Positions 1-6,878 of a stretch of 64,000 nt of DNA are shown in pieces. The stretch comes from Nonomuraea solani. GTDB taxonomy: Bacteria > Actinomycetota > Actinomycetes > Streptosporangiales > Streptosporangiaceae. The translations under genes and the position numbers were made by a program. The stretch covers positions 186,001 through 250,000 of the forward strand of contig NZ_FNVT01000006.1 of NCBI RefSeq assembly GCF_900108335.1, written 5' to 3'. The notes under the pieces were generated by a model, which saw only the letters and a program-made list of their open reading frames with translations, had not been told where the DNA came from and did not search any database. Numbering within the stretch: position 1 is the first letter of the stretch; every line of letters starts with the position of its first letter.

Positions 1-1179
1 CCAGCTCCCCTGGCCGGTGCCGGCCACGGCGGTGGCCACCGTGGGCGCGAACCCGGCGATGGCGAAGCCGATCTGGGTGCCGACGGCCATGCCGGACAGG
101 CGCACCCGGGTGGTGAACATCTCGCCGTAGAACGACGGCCACACGCCGCTGGTCGCACTGTGGACGACGCCGAACATCAGGATGCCCAGCACGAAGATCA
201 GGGCGTAGCTGCCGATCGAGATCGACCAGAGGTAGGCGAACATCAGCACCGCGCAGCCCAGCGAGCCGCCGATGAAGACCGGCTTGCGGCCGATCCGGTC
301 CGACAGCGTGCCCCACATCGGGATGGTGATCACGGCGGCGACGTTGGCCAGGACGCCCACCCACAGCATGGGGCCGCGTTCGAGGCCCATGGTGTTCACG
401 GCGTAGGACAGGGCGTGCACGGTGAAGATCGTGCTCACCGAGGCGATCACCGCGGCCACGACCACGCGCAGCACGTCCTGCCAGTGCTCGCGGAAGAGCA
501 CCGCGAGGGGCATCTTCGCGACGGTGTTGGTGGCGACCTCCTGCTCGAAGGCGGGGGTCTCCTCCAGCGTGCGGCGGATGACGAGCCCGACCGCGGCCAC
601 CACCACGCTCAGCCAGAACGGCACCCGCCAGCCCCAGCTCAGCAGTTGCTCCTCGGGCAGCGCGGCGATGGGCAGGAAGATCGCGGTGGCGATGATCTGG
701 CCGGCCTGGGTGCCGTTGAGGGTGAAGCTGGTGTAGTACGCGCGCCGCCCGGCCGGGGCGTGCTCCAGCGTCATGGAGTTGGCGCCCGCCTGCTCCCCCG
801 AGACGGAGAAGCCCTGGAGGAGCCGGAGCAGCACGAGCAGGACGGGCGCGAGCATCCCGACCTCGTCGTAGGTGGGCAGGCAGCCGACGAGGAACGTCGA
901 GACGCCCATCATCACCAGGGTCGAGACCAGCACCTTCTTGCGGCCGAACCGGTCGCCGATGTGCCCGAGGACCAGCGCGCCGACGGGCCTGGCCAGGTAG
1001 CCGACGCCGAAGGTGGCCAGGGCGAGCAGCGTGCTCGTCTCAGGAGCGGACGTGGGGAAGAAGATCTTGCCGAAGACCAGCGCGGCGGCGGTGCCGTAGA
1101 TGAAGAAGTCGTAGTACTCCAGGGCGCTGCCGATCCAGGCCGCCATGGCTGCTTTTCGTGGTTTTCCCTGCACCGTCAC
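1..1179 (-). CDS. MFS transporter, metabolite:H+ symporter (shikimate/quinate type), 3' end missing
   Basis: The visible 393 residues form a polytopic inner-membrane carrier whose N-terminal segment reads WIGSALEYYDFF, a hallmark of the metabolite:H+ symporter branch of the major facilitator superfamily (ShiA, ProP, KgtP). Two cytoplasmic-loop motifs GDRFGRKKVL and SDRIGRKP follow the usual MFS pattern in the two halves. Family members are about 430-450 residues, so the last helix lies beyond the left edge. I chose the GTG at 1179 because GAGGAG sits 6 bases upstream; an ATG at 1146 would remove 11 residues. It follows the tetR gene by 143 bases on the same strand and has its own operator-like site at 1227-1249. 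The neighbours (dehydroshikimate dehydratase and shikimate dehydrogenase) make shikimate or quinate the likely substrate; this is inference. Confidence 0.9.
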   Translation of the reverse strand, partial: MTVQGKPRKAAMAAWIGSALEYYDFFIYGTAAALVFGKIFFPTSAPETSTLLALATFGVGYLARPVGALVLGHIGDRFGRKKVLVSTLVMMGVSTFLVGCLPTYDEVGMLAPVLLVLLRLLQGFSVSGEQAGANSMTLEHAPAGRRAYYTSFTLNGTQAGQIIATAIFLPIAALPEEQLLSWGWRVPFWLSVVVAAVGLVIRRTLEETPAFEQEVATNTVAKMPLAVLFREHWQDVLRVVVAAVIASVSTIFTVHALSYAVNTMGLERGPMLWVGVLANVAAVITIPMWGTLSDRIGRKPVFIGGSLGCAVLMFAYLWSISIGSYALIFVLGILMFGVVHSATSGVWPSFYGEMFTTRVRLSGMAVGTQIGFAIAGFAPTVATAVAGTGQGSW

Positions 1180-1226
1180 AGAATGCTCCTCAGGCCAGAC
1201 AGAGGGAGTGGCGCGATGGCAGAAAA

Positions 1227-1249
1227 CTAACTCACTGGTTCGTACATTA
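1227..1249. promoter_or_regulatory. Candidate TetR operator in front of the MFS gene
   Basis: A 23-base element 48 bases before the transporter start matches 19 of 23 positions of the element at 4591-4613 (compared on opposite strands). The conserved parts are CTAAC at one end and CGTACATTA at the other. Two such sites, one before each transcription unit of the quinate/shikimate cluster, suggest binding by the TetR protein encoded between them. Confidence 0.55.
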
Positions 1250-1322
1250 CAAGGGTGTTGCCGATCGGTTACCCACCGAACACTACGAAGTTACTGCAGC
1301 CCCGCGTTACTGGAGCCCCGCG

Positions 1323-1979
1323 TTATCGCTGCTCGGCGTTGCCACAGAGATAGCCCACGACCATCTCGCCCACCATCCGCCGCAGCCGGGCCCGGTGCTC
1401 GGGCGCGGTCATGTCGCGGCCGAACAGGGCTCCGAACGTGTGCTGGTTGGCCACCCGGAAGAAGCAGAACGCGCTGATCATCATGTGCACGTCGATGGCG
1501 TCGGCCTCGGTGACGAAGTCGCCCGAGACCTGCCCGGCGTCGAGGATCCTGGAGATGAGGTCGAGCACCGGCGTGCCCAGGTTGGCCAGGGCCTCCGACT
1601 TGCGGATGTGCTCGGCCTGGTGGATGTTCTCGATCGAGACGAGCTGGATGAAGTCGCGGTGCGCGTCGTGGTGGTCGAACGTCAGCTCGGCCAGCGTCCT
1701 GATCGCGGCCACCGGCGCCAGGTGCTCCACGTCGACCGTGCGCTCGACCTCGCGCACCTCGGCGTAGGCCTTCTCCAGGACGGCGATGTAGAGCCGCTCC
1801 TTGCTGCCGAAGTAGTAGTAGATCATGCGCTTGGTGGTGCGCATGCGCTCGGCGATCTCGTCGACCCTGGCCCCGGCGTAACCGTGCCTGGCGAACTCGC
1901 TCTGCGCCACCTCAAGGATCTCCGCCTTCGTGCGGTCGGCGTCCCGCTGACGTTCGGAGGTGGCGGGCTGCGAGGTCAT
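1323..1979 (-). CDS. TetR/AcrR family transcriptional regulator
   Basis: This 218-residue protein has an N-terminal helix-turn-helix typical of TetR repressors (residues about 15-65, with VDEIAERMRTTKRMIYYYFGSKE) and a C-terminal ligand-binding domain ending GEMVVGYLCG. The ATG at 1979 overlaps the stop of the upstream dehydratase gene in an ATGA arrangement, so the two are probably translated together. It likely represses the aroE-quiC-tetR unit and the transporter and is released by a pathway intermediate such as quinate, shikimate or protocatechuate; the effector is inferred from context only. Two matching candidate operators lie at 1227-1249 and 4591-4613. Confidence 0.92.
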   Translation of the reverse strand: MTSQPATSERQRDADRTKAEILEVAQSEFARHGYAGARVDEIAERMRTTKRMIYYYFGSKERLYIAVLEKAYAEVREVERTVDVEHLAPVAAIRTLAELTFDHHDAHRDFIQLVSIENIHQAEHIRKSEALANLGTPVLDLISRILDAGQVSGDFVTEADAIDVHMMISAFCFFRVANQHTFGALFGRDMTAPEHRARLRRMVGEMVVGYLCGNAEQR

Positions 1980-3709
1980 CCGCCCATCATAGGCTGGCCC
2001 GCGTGCTGGACGGCGAGCCGGATCGGGGCATTTCCGGCACCATACCCCTGGTAGCCGCCCACCCGCTGGACGAGCTCGAAGAACACCCGGCCGACCGTGA
2101 CCGTGTACAGGTGCAGGAACTCGCCGTGCTCGTCGCGGTCGTACAGGACGCCCAGCTCCCGCAGCTCCGGGCTCACCTCGTGGCGGGCCTCCAGGTCGTC
2201 GTAGTAGTTGCCGGGGATGGGCAGCAGCAGCTCCGGATGCGCGGCGCGCAGCTCGCGGGCGATCGCGAGCAGGTCCGTGCAGGCCAGGGCGACGTGCTGC
2301 CACGGCGTCTGGCCGGCGCCGACCTGGGCGATGTTGAGCACCATGCGGACCCCGGAGCCCGTGGACATCGCCTTGCTGCGCAGCAGTCCGTACGGGTCGG
2401 GCAGCTCCAGGCTCTCCTGCGGGCGCAGGCCCAGCACACTGCGGTAGAACAGCGCGGCCTCGTCGAAGTAGTGCGGCGGCTGGGTGAGCGCGACGTGGTC
2501 GACGCCGGTGATCTGCCCGGGGACGGGCGCGCCGGGGCCGAAGTCGCCGAGCCAGGCGGTGTCGCAGAAGAAGATCTCGGTGCCGTCCGGGGCGGCGACG
2601 GCGTCCAGCGGCACCTCCTCCGGCGCGCGCTCGCGCGGCAGGACCGGCGACAGCAGCGACTCGGCGTGCTTGACCGCCCCGCCGGGGTCCGGGCTGTCGA
2701 GGCCGATGGCGATCAGCGCGGCGTCGCCCCCGGTGTCGTTCAGCAGCAGCCGCGCCCCGCCCTGCCACCACAGCTCGACCGGTTTGCTGGGATGCGAGCC
2801 GGTCCGCGCGAAGCCCAGCGCGCCCAGCACCTCGCGCAGTTCGCCGGTGGCGGCCAGCTCGGTGAAGGCGAAGCCGGTCGGCACGCAGGGATGCGCCGCG
2901 CCGGCCAGCTCCCGCTCCACGGCGACGAGGGAGCGCATCCCGTCCGTGGCGATCCGCCCGGTGCCGGCCTGGCGGAAGTGGTCGTTGAAGATCTCCAACG
3001 AGAGCGGCCCCGCGTAGCCGGCGTTCAGCGCGTGCCGGACCAGCCCGGCGACGTCGAAGTTGCCCTGGCCCGGGAAGCAGCGGTGGTGGCGGCTCCACTG
3101 GAGCACGTCCATGGCCAGCAGCGGCGCGTCGGAGAGCTGGAGGAAGAAGATCTTCTCGCCGGGGATCGCCTCGATGCCGATGGGGTCGGAGCCGCGCGAC
3201 AGGATGTGGAAGCTGTCCAGGCAGGTGCCCAGGTTCGGGTGGTCCGCCATCTGGACGAGCCGCCAGGCGTGCAGATACTCGTTGACGTGCCGGCCCCACG
3301 CCAGCGCCTCGTACGCGATCCTGACGCCGTGCTCGGCGGCCCGCTCGGCCAGCAGCCGCAAGTGGGCGGCGGCCAGCGCGTCGTCGCCCACCGCCAGCGG
3401 TGAGACGTTCGAGCAGACCAGCAGCAGGTCAGCGCCGAGCCGCTCCATCAGCCGGAACTTGTGCTCCGCCCGCTCCAGACCGGCCGCCAGCATCGGCGGG
3501 GGCAGGGCCTCGAAGTCGCGGAACGGCTGGTACAGGTCGATGGTGAGACCCAGGTCGGCGGCCATCGCGCGGATGTCCTCCGGCGGCAGCGGGCAGACGA
3601 GCAGGTCGTTCTCGAAGATCTCCACGCCGTCGAACCCGGCCGCCGCGATGGCGGCCAGCTTCTCGGTCAGCGTGCCGCTCACCGACACGGTCGCGATCGA
3701 CTTGCGCAT
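1976..3709 (-). CDS. quiC: 3-dehydroshikimate dehydratase fused to a 4-hydroxyphenylpyruvate dioxygenase-like domain
   Basis: The 577-residue protein joins two domains. Residues about 1-265 are a TIM-barrel of the sugar-phosphate isomerase/AP endonuclease 2 type, with metal-ligand motifs IAYEALAWGRHVNEY, CLDSFHIL and SLEIFNDHFR, as in dehydroshikimate dehydratases that make protocatechuate. The C-terminal half (about 290-575) is a vicinal-oxygen-chelate pair resembling HPPD and retains the His-His-Glu set in VDHVAL, WQHVALAC and VFFELVQR, ending in the HPPD-like GGYQGYGAGNAPIR. This fusion is known from Pseudomonas QuiC; what its second domain does in vivo is unclear. The ATG is 9 bases downstream of the aroE stop. 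The enzyme should carry quinate/shikimate-derived dehydroshikimate into the beta-ketoadipate pathway. Confidence 0.88.
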   Translation of the reverse strand: MRKSIATVSVSGTLTEKLAAIAAAGFDGVEIFENDLLVCPLPPEDIRAMAADLGLTIDLYQPFRDFEALPPPMLAAGLERAEHKFRLMERLGADLLLVCSNVSPLAVGDDALAAAHLRLLAERAAEHGVRIAYEALAWGRHVNEYLHAWRLVQMADHPNLGTCLDSFHILSRGSDPIGIEAIPGEKIFFLQLSDAPLLAMDVLQWSRHHRCFPGQGNFDVAGLVRHALNAGYAGPLSLEIFNDHFRQAGTGRIATDGMRSLVAVERELAGAAHPCVPTGFAFTELAATGELREVLGALGFARTGSHPSKPVELWWQGGARLLLNDTGGDAALIAIGLDSPDPGGAVKHAESLLSPVLPRERAPEEVPLDAVAAPDGTEIFFCDTAWLGDFGPGAPVPGQITGVDHVALTQPPHYFDEAALFYRSVLGLRPQESLELPDPYGLLRSKAMSTGSGVRMVLNIAQVGAGQTPWQHVALACTDLLAIARELRAAHPELLLPIPGNYYDDLEARHEVSPELRELGVLYDRDEHGEFLHLYTVTVGRVFFELVQRVGGYQGYGAGNAPIRLAVQHAGQPMMGG

Positions 3710-3718
3710 GGCTTCTCC

Positions 3719-4564
3719 TCAGGCGTTGACCAGGTCTGTCAGGTGGGCGAGCATCCGCTCGGCGTCGGGGGTACGGCCCGTGAAGAGCCGGAAGGCGTGG
3801 GCGGCCTGGAAGACCACCATCCCGCTGCCGTCGAGCGTCCGGCAGCCCAGGGCCCGCGCCTGTTTCAGCAGCTCGGTCTCCAGCGGCCGGTACACGATGT
3901 CGGCCACCCACAGCCCGGGGCGCAGCAGGGAGGCGGGCAGCGGCAGCCCCGGGTGGTGGGCCATGCCGGTGGGCGTGGCGTGCACCAGGCCGTCGGCCCC
4001 GGCGAGCAGCCCGGGCAGGTCGTCCTGGGCGGCGGGCCGGGCGCGTTCCGCGCCGTAACGGCCGGCGAGCTGGGCGGCCAGCTCCGTGGCGCGGGCGGGG
4101 TCGGCGTCCACGACGGTGACGTGATCGGCGCCCAGGGTGAGCAGCGCGTGCGCGACCGCCGCCCCCGCTCCGCCCGCGCCGAGTTGCACGACCCGCCGCG
4201 TGGGGGCATCCGGCAGGCCGCGCGCGAACGACTCGGCGAAGCCCGTCCAGTCGGTGTTGTGGCCGATGGCCCGCTCGCCGTCGAAGACCACCGTGTTGAC
4301 CGCGCCCAGCATGCGGGCGTCGTCCGACAGCTCGTCCAGATGCGGGATGACGGCCTGTTTGCAGGGGTGGGTGATGTTGAGCCCGTCGTAGCCGAACCGG
4401 CGGGCCGTCCGCACCAGCTCGCCCACGTCGGAGCCGAGCCGGTCGGTGTCGAGCAGCCGGTAGACGTAGTGCAGCCCGTGGCAGGCGGCTTCCCGCTCGT
4501 GCAGCGGCGGGCTGAGCGAGGGACCGATGCCCGAGCCGATCAGCCCGGTCAGGAACGACGCCAT
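3719..4564 (-). CDS. aroE: Shikimate/quinate dehydrogenase (AroE family)
   Basis: This 281-residue enzyme belongs to the shikimate dehydrogenase family, which interconverts shikimate (or quinate) and 3-dehydroshikimate (or dehydroquinate) with NAD(P). The N-terminal substrate domain carries SLSPPLHE and the catalytic-lysine motif NITHPCK, followed by AVNTVV and GHNTDWTGF with the paired catalytic aspartate. The Rossmann domain has GAGGAGAAVAHAL and acidic VVDAD after strand 2, which favours NAD over NADP. It is the first gene of a catabolic operon with quiC rather than part of an aro biosynthetic cluster, so a degradative quinate/shikimate role is more likely than aromatic biosynthesis. The promoter region contains a 14-bp perfect palindrome 33-46 bases upstream of the start. 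Confidence 0.9.
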   Translation of the reverse strand: MASFLTGLIGSGIGPSLSPPLHEREAACHGLHYVYRLLDTDRLGSDVGELVRTARRFGYDGLNITHPCKQAVIPHLDELSDDARMLGAVNTVVFDGERAIGHNTDWTGFAESFARGLPDAPTRRVVQLGAGGAGAAVAHALLTLGADHVTVVDADPARATELAAQLAGRYGAERARPAAQDDLPGLLAGADGLVHATPTGMAHHPGLPLPASLLRPGLWVADIVYRPLETELLKQARALGCRTLDGSGMVVFQAAHAFRLFTGRTPDAERMLAHLTDLVNA

Positions 4565-4590
4565 CAGTGCTCCTCTTCAGACAATGTCTC

Positions 4591-4613
4591 TAATGTACGT
4601 ACTAGTACGTTAG
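4591..4613. promoter_or_regulatory. Candidate TetR operator upstream of aroE
   Basis: The element contains the perfect 14-bp palindrome ACGTACTAGTACGT at 4597-4610 inside a wider imperfect inverted repeat with TAA...GTAC and GTAC...TTA ends. It lies between the divergent aroE (minus) and the secreted-protein gene (plus, start 4705). A 19-of-23 match occurs at 1227-1249 before the transporter gene. Confidence 0.65.
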
Positions 4614-4704
4614 CTGACTAGTGGGCACCCGACGATCAGGATCATTGACGCACCCTCGCCCTCGGATTACGGTCAAGACCGATATTCCGAGTGAGAGGAA
4701 CGGC

Positions 4705-6048
4705 ATGTTAAGACTCGCCCTTCCGGTGGTCATGGTCATGGCCATGACCATGGCGGCCGCCCCGGCACACGCCGCCGATCTGCGCCTGCCCAACGGCGAC
4801 TTCGACGACGGCCTCACCGGCTGGAGCGGCTCGCACAGCCCGGGCGGCGTCACCGCCGTGACCTGGGAGGGCCGCACGACCGCCCGGGTGAGCGACACCG
4901 GGACCGGCGCCGCCTACGGACGGGAGAGCCTGCCCGGCCTGCCCGCCACGGCGGGCACCCGGTACGCCGCCTACGCCCGGGTGTGGGCCGACAGCGGCAC
5001 CGCCGACCTCTACCTGCGCTTCCGCGGATCGTCGGGACAGCTCCTGGGCAGCGCGTACACCTCGGTCACCGGCCGGCGCTGGAACGAGGTCACCACCACC
5101 GGCGTGGCGCCCGCCGGCACGACGACGGTCTCCGCGCTCATCTACTCCGGCACCGCCAACGTGGGCACCGCGTACTGGGACGAGGTGATGATCGGCAAGG
5201 GCGCCACCGACCTCGGCATCCAGATCGAGAGCAGCGTCCCGAACGCCACCACCTTCGACGCCACCAGCGCCTACGCCCTCTACACCGGCACGAACGACAC
5301 CAACCCGCAACTCGCCGTGATCGACCTGGCCACGGAGAAGGTGACCAGGAGGCTCACCCTCCCGGACAGCGCGACCACGCCCACGGTCGGCGGCTGGGCC
5401 GCGGCCACCGCCACCGACGGCCGGATCTACCTCGGCACCTATCCCAACTCCATCCTCTACCGGTACGTGCCGGGCCAGACGACGGTGACCGGCCTCGGCC
5501 GGGCGGAGGGCGGCTACTCCTTCATCTGGGACCTGGAGCCGGGCGCGGGCGGCAAGGTGTACGGCGGCACCTCCACGCGCGGGGCGCTCGGCGTCAACCC
5601 GGTCTACGCCCCTGGCGCGTCGGCCGTGATCTTCTCCTATGACCCGGTCACCGGCGACGTGCTCCCGTACCCGCTCCCGCTCACCGCCCCCAAGGCCGTC
5701 ACCGTGCTGACCGAGGTGGACGGCCAGGTGTGGGGGCTGGCGGGCGGGTCGCTGCTCACGTTCGACCCGGCCCGCCCCAGCGAGACGATGGCGGCGAAGC
5801 GGCTGTTCGCCGACCCGGACTATGCCGCCCGGCAGGGGTCGGCCTGGCGGGACGGCGTGCTGCTCACGGTGGCCAGGGACCCCGCCCACGTGTACGGCAC
5901 GGCGGGCGACCAGATCTTCAAGATCAGCAAGTCGGCGAAGGCGGTGACCGTGCTGCTGACCGAGCCCGGCGTGGAAGGGCTCACGGCGGACCGGTTCGGC
6001 AACCTCTACTACAAGATCAACGACCGGTTGCACCGGCTGGCGACCTGA
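4705..6048 (+). CDS. Secreted beta-propeller protein with N-terminal carbohydrate-binding-like domain
   Basis: The 447-residue product starts at the ATG at 4705, placed by the ribosome-binding site GAGAGGAA and by a signal peptide ending PAHAADL. Residues about 27-160 look like a CBM4/9 (CenC-type) beta-sandwich (PNGDFDDGLTGWSG at its start, AYWDEVMIG at its end). The remainder contains propeller-like blades such as GRIYLGTYPNSILYRYVPG and GGKVYGGTSTRG, which is the pattern of PQQ-like or WD40-like repeat proteins. No catalytic motif is recognised. It may bind or process an extracellular polysaccharide, in keeping with the many glycosidases nearby, but the function is unknown. Confidence 0.8.
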   Translation: MLRLALPVVMVMAMTMAAAPAHAADLRLPNGDFDDGLTGWSGSHSPGGVTAVTWEGRTTARVSDTGTGAAYGRESLPGLPATAGTRYAAYARVWADSGTADLYLRFRGSSGQLLGSAYTSVTGRRWNEVTTTGVAPAGTTTVSALIYSGTANVGTAYWDEVMIGKGATDLGIQIESSVPNATTFDATSAYALYTGTNDTNPQLAVIDLATEKVTRRLTLPDSATTPTVGGWAAATATDGRIYLGTYPNSILYRYVPGQTTVTGLGRAEGGYSFIWDLEPGAGGKVYGGTSTRGALGVNPVYAPGASAVIFSYDPVTGDVLPYPLPLTAPKAVTVLTEVDGQVWGLAGGSLLTFDPARPSETMAAKRLFADPDYAARQGSAWRDGVLLTVARDPAHVYGTAGDQIFKISKSAKAVTVLLTEPGVEGLTADRFGNLYYKINDRLHRLAT

Positions 6049-6131
6049 TCTGTCACGGCCCGGAACCTGGTGGAACGCCCTTCTCGATGAGGAGCCCGGA
6101 AGATCCGGACTCCGCCTCACGAGGAGAACGT

Positions 6132-6731
6132 ATGAACATCAGGAACGTCGCGGCCCTGGCCGCCGCCGTCATCACCATGATCGTGGTGATGGCCGGGCTG
6201 AGCACGCCCGCCACGGCGACGGCCAGGGCCGCGGGCTCACAGGCCGCCACTGAGACAGCCACTGGGACAGCCACTGGGACAGCCACTGGGACAGCCGCTG
6301 GGACAGCTACTGCGGCGCTCACCTGCACCTTCCGCACCTTCAACACCGGACACTTCGTCACGGCGGTCGGCGGTGGCGGCCGCGTCACGGACGTCATCCA
6401 CACGGACGCGGTCCAGGCTCTGGCCTGGGAGAAGTTCACGCTCCTTCCCACGGCGGACGGCCGTTACGGGATCAGGACGGTCAGCGGGCACCTCCTCACG
6501 GCCGTGGGCGGCGGGGGCCGCGTCACGGACGTGATCCACTCGGACGCGACCAACCTGCTGGCCTGGGAGAAGTTCAGGCTCAACCACGTGGGCAACGGCG
6601 TGTACTCCATCCAGACGAACACGGGCCACTTCCTCACCGCCGTCGGGGGCGGCGGCAGGGTCACCGACGTCATCCACTCCGACGCGACGGTGGCGAAGTC
6701 GTGGGAGTGGTTCCGGCTGAGCTGCGTCTGA
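6132..6731 (+). CDS. Secreted beta-trefoil (fascin-like) repeat protein
   Basis: The 199-residue protein has a signal peptide (MNIRNVAALAAAVITMIVVM, cleavage near STPATA), a low-complexity Thr-Ala-Gly stretch (residues about 37-62) and three near-identical repeats of about 43 residues with the core GGGGRVTDVIHSDA followed by WEKF or WEWF. Three such units would build one beta-trefoil, as in fascin-like or ricin-like sugar-binding modules. GAGGAG at 6121-6126 supports the ATG at 6132. A strong terminator follows the stop. A lectin or cell-surface adhesion role is plausible but is inferred from fold alone. Confidence 0.8.
   Translation: MNIRNVAALAAAVITMIVVMAGLSTPATATARAAGSQAATETATGTATGTATGTAAGTATAALTCTFRTFNTGHFVTAVGGGGRVTDVIHTDAVQALAWEKFTLLPTADGRYGIRTVSGHLLTAVGGGGRVTDVIHSDATNLLAWEKFRLNHVGNGVYSIQTNTGHFLTAVGGGGRVTDVIHSDATVAKSWEWFRLSCV
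6249..6308 (+). repeat. Five tandem 12-bp units within the trefoil protein gene
   Basis: Five consecutive 12-base units of consensus ACTGGGACAGCC encode a Thr-Ala-Thr-Gly linker between the signal peptide and the trefoil domain. The three middle units are identical and the outer ones differ by one to two bases, suggesting recent slippage expansion. The length is a multiple of three so copy-number change would not break the frame. Confidence 0.9.
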
Positions 6732-6747
6732 TCTCCGCCCTGATCGA

Positions 6748-6776
6748 AGGCGCCGGCCCCGGGCCGGCGCCTTTCC
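6748..6776 (+). terminator. Intrinsic terminator after the trefoil gene
   Basis: A perfect 12-bp stem (AGGCGCCGGCCC and its complement) with a one-base centre is followed by TTCC. It begins 17 bases after the stop codon at 6731 and separates the gene from the GH92 promoter region. Confidence 0.75.
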
Positions 6777-6830
6777 CGTTGCCCTTGACACGGCCCTCCT
6801 GTTTTGAAAACTTCCTTTACAGATCGGCAG

Positions 6831-6846
6831 TTGACAACGTTGTCAA
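6831..6846. promoter_or_regulatory. Perfect LacI-type operator upstream of the GH92 gene
   Basis: The 16-bp perfect palindrome TTGACAACGTTGTCAA lies 33 bases before the ATG of the alpha-mannosidase. The central AACGTT and TTGACA arms are typical of LacI-family operators before sugar-utilisation genes in actinomycetes. No lacI gene is adjacent; the LacI gene at 24730 has operators with a different outer sequence, so a distant regulator is likely. Confidence 0.75.
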
Positions 6847-6878
6847 GCACCCCCGTGGCACGCTGAGAGGTCCCCCCG

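Noticed and set aside
1323..3299. 658-residue fusion of the TetR regulator with an N-terminal extension
   Set aside because: The first 440 codons are an off-frame reading of the dehydratase gene; the regulator starts at 1979.
6249..6308. Possible CRISPR-like array
   Set aside because: Units are 12 bp, directly adjacent and in frame within a coding linker, with no spacers.
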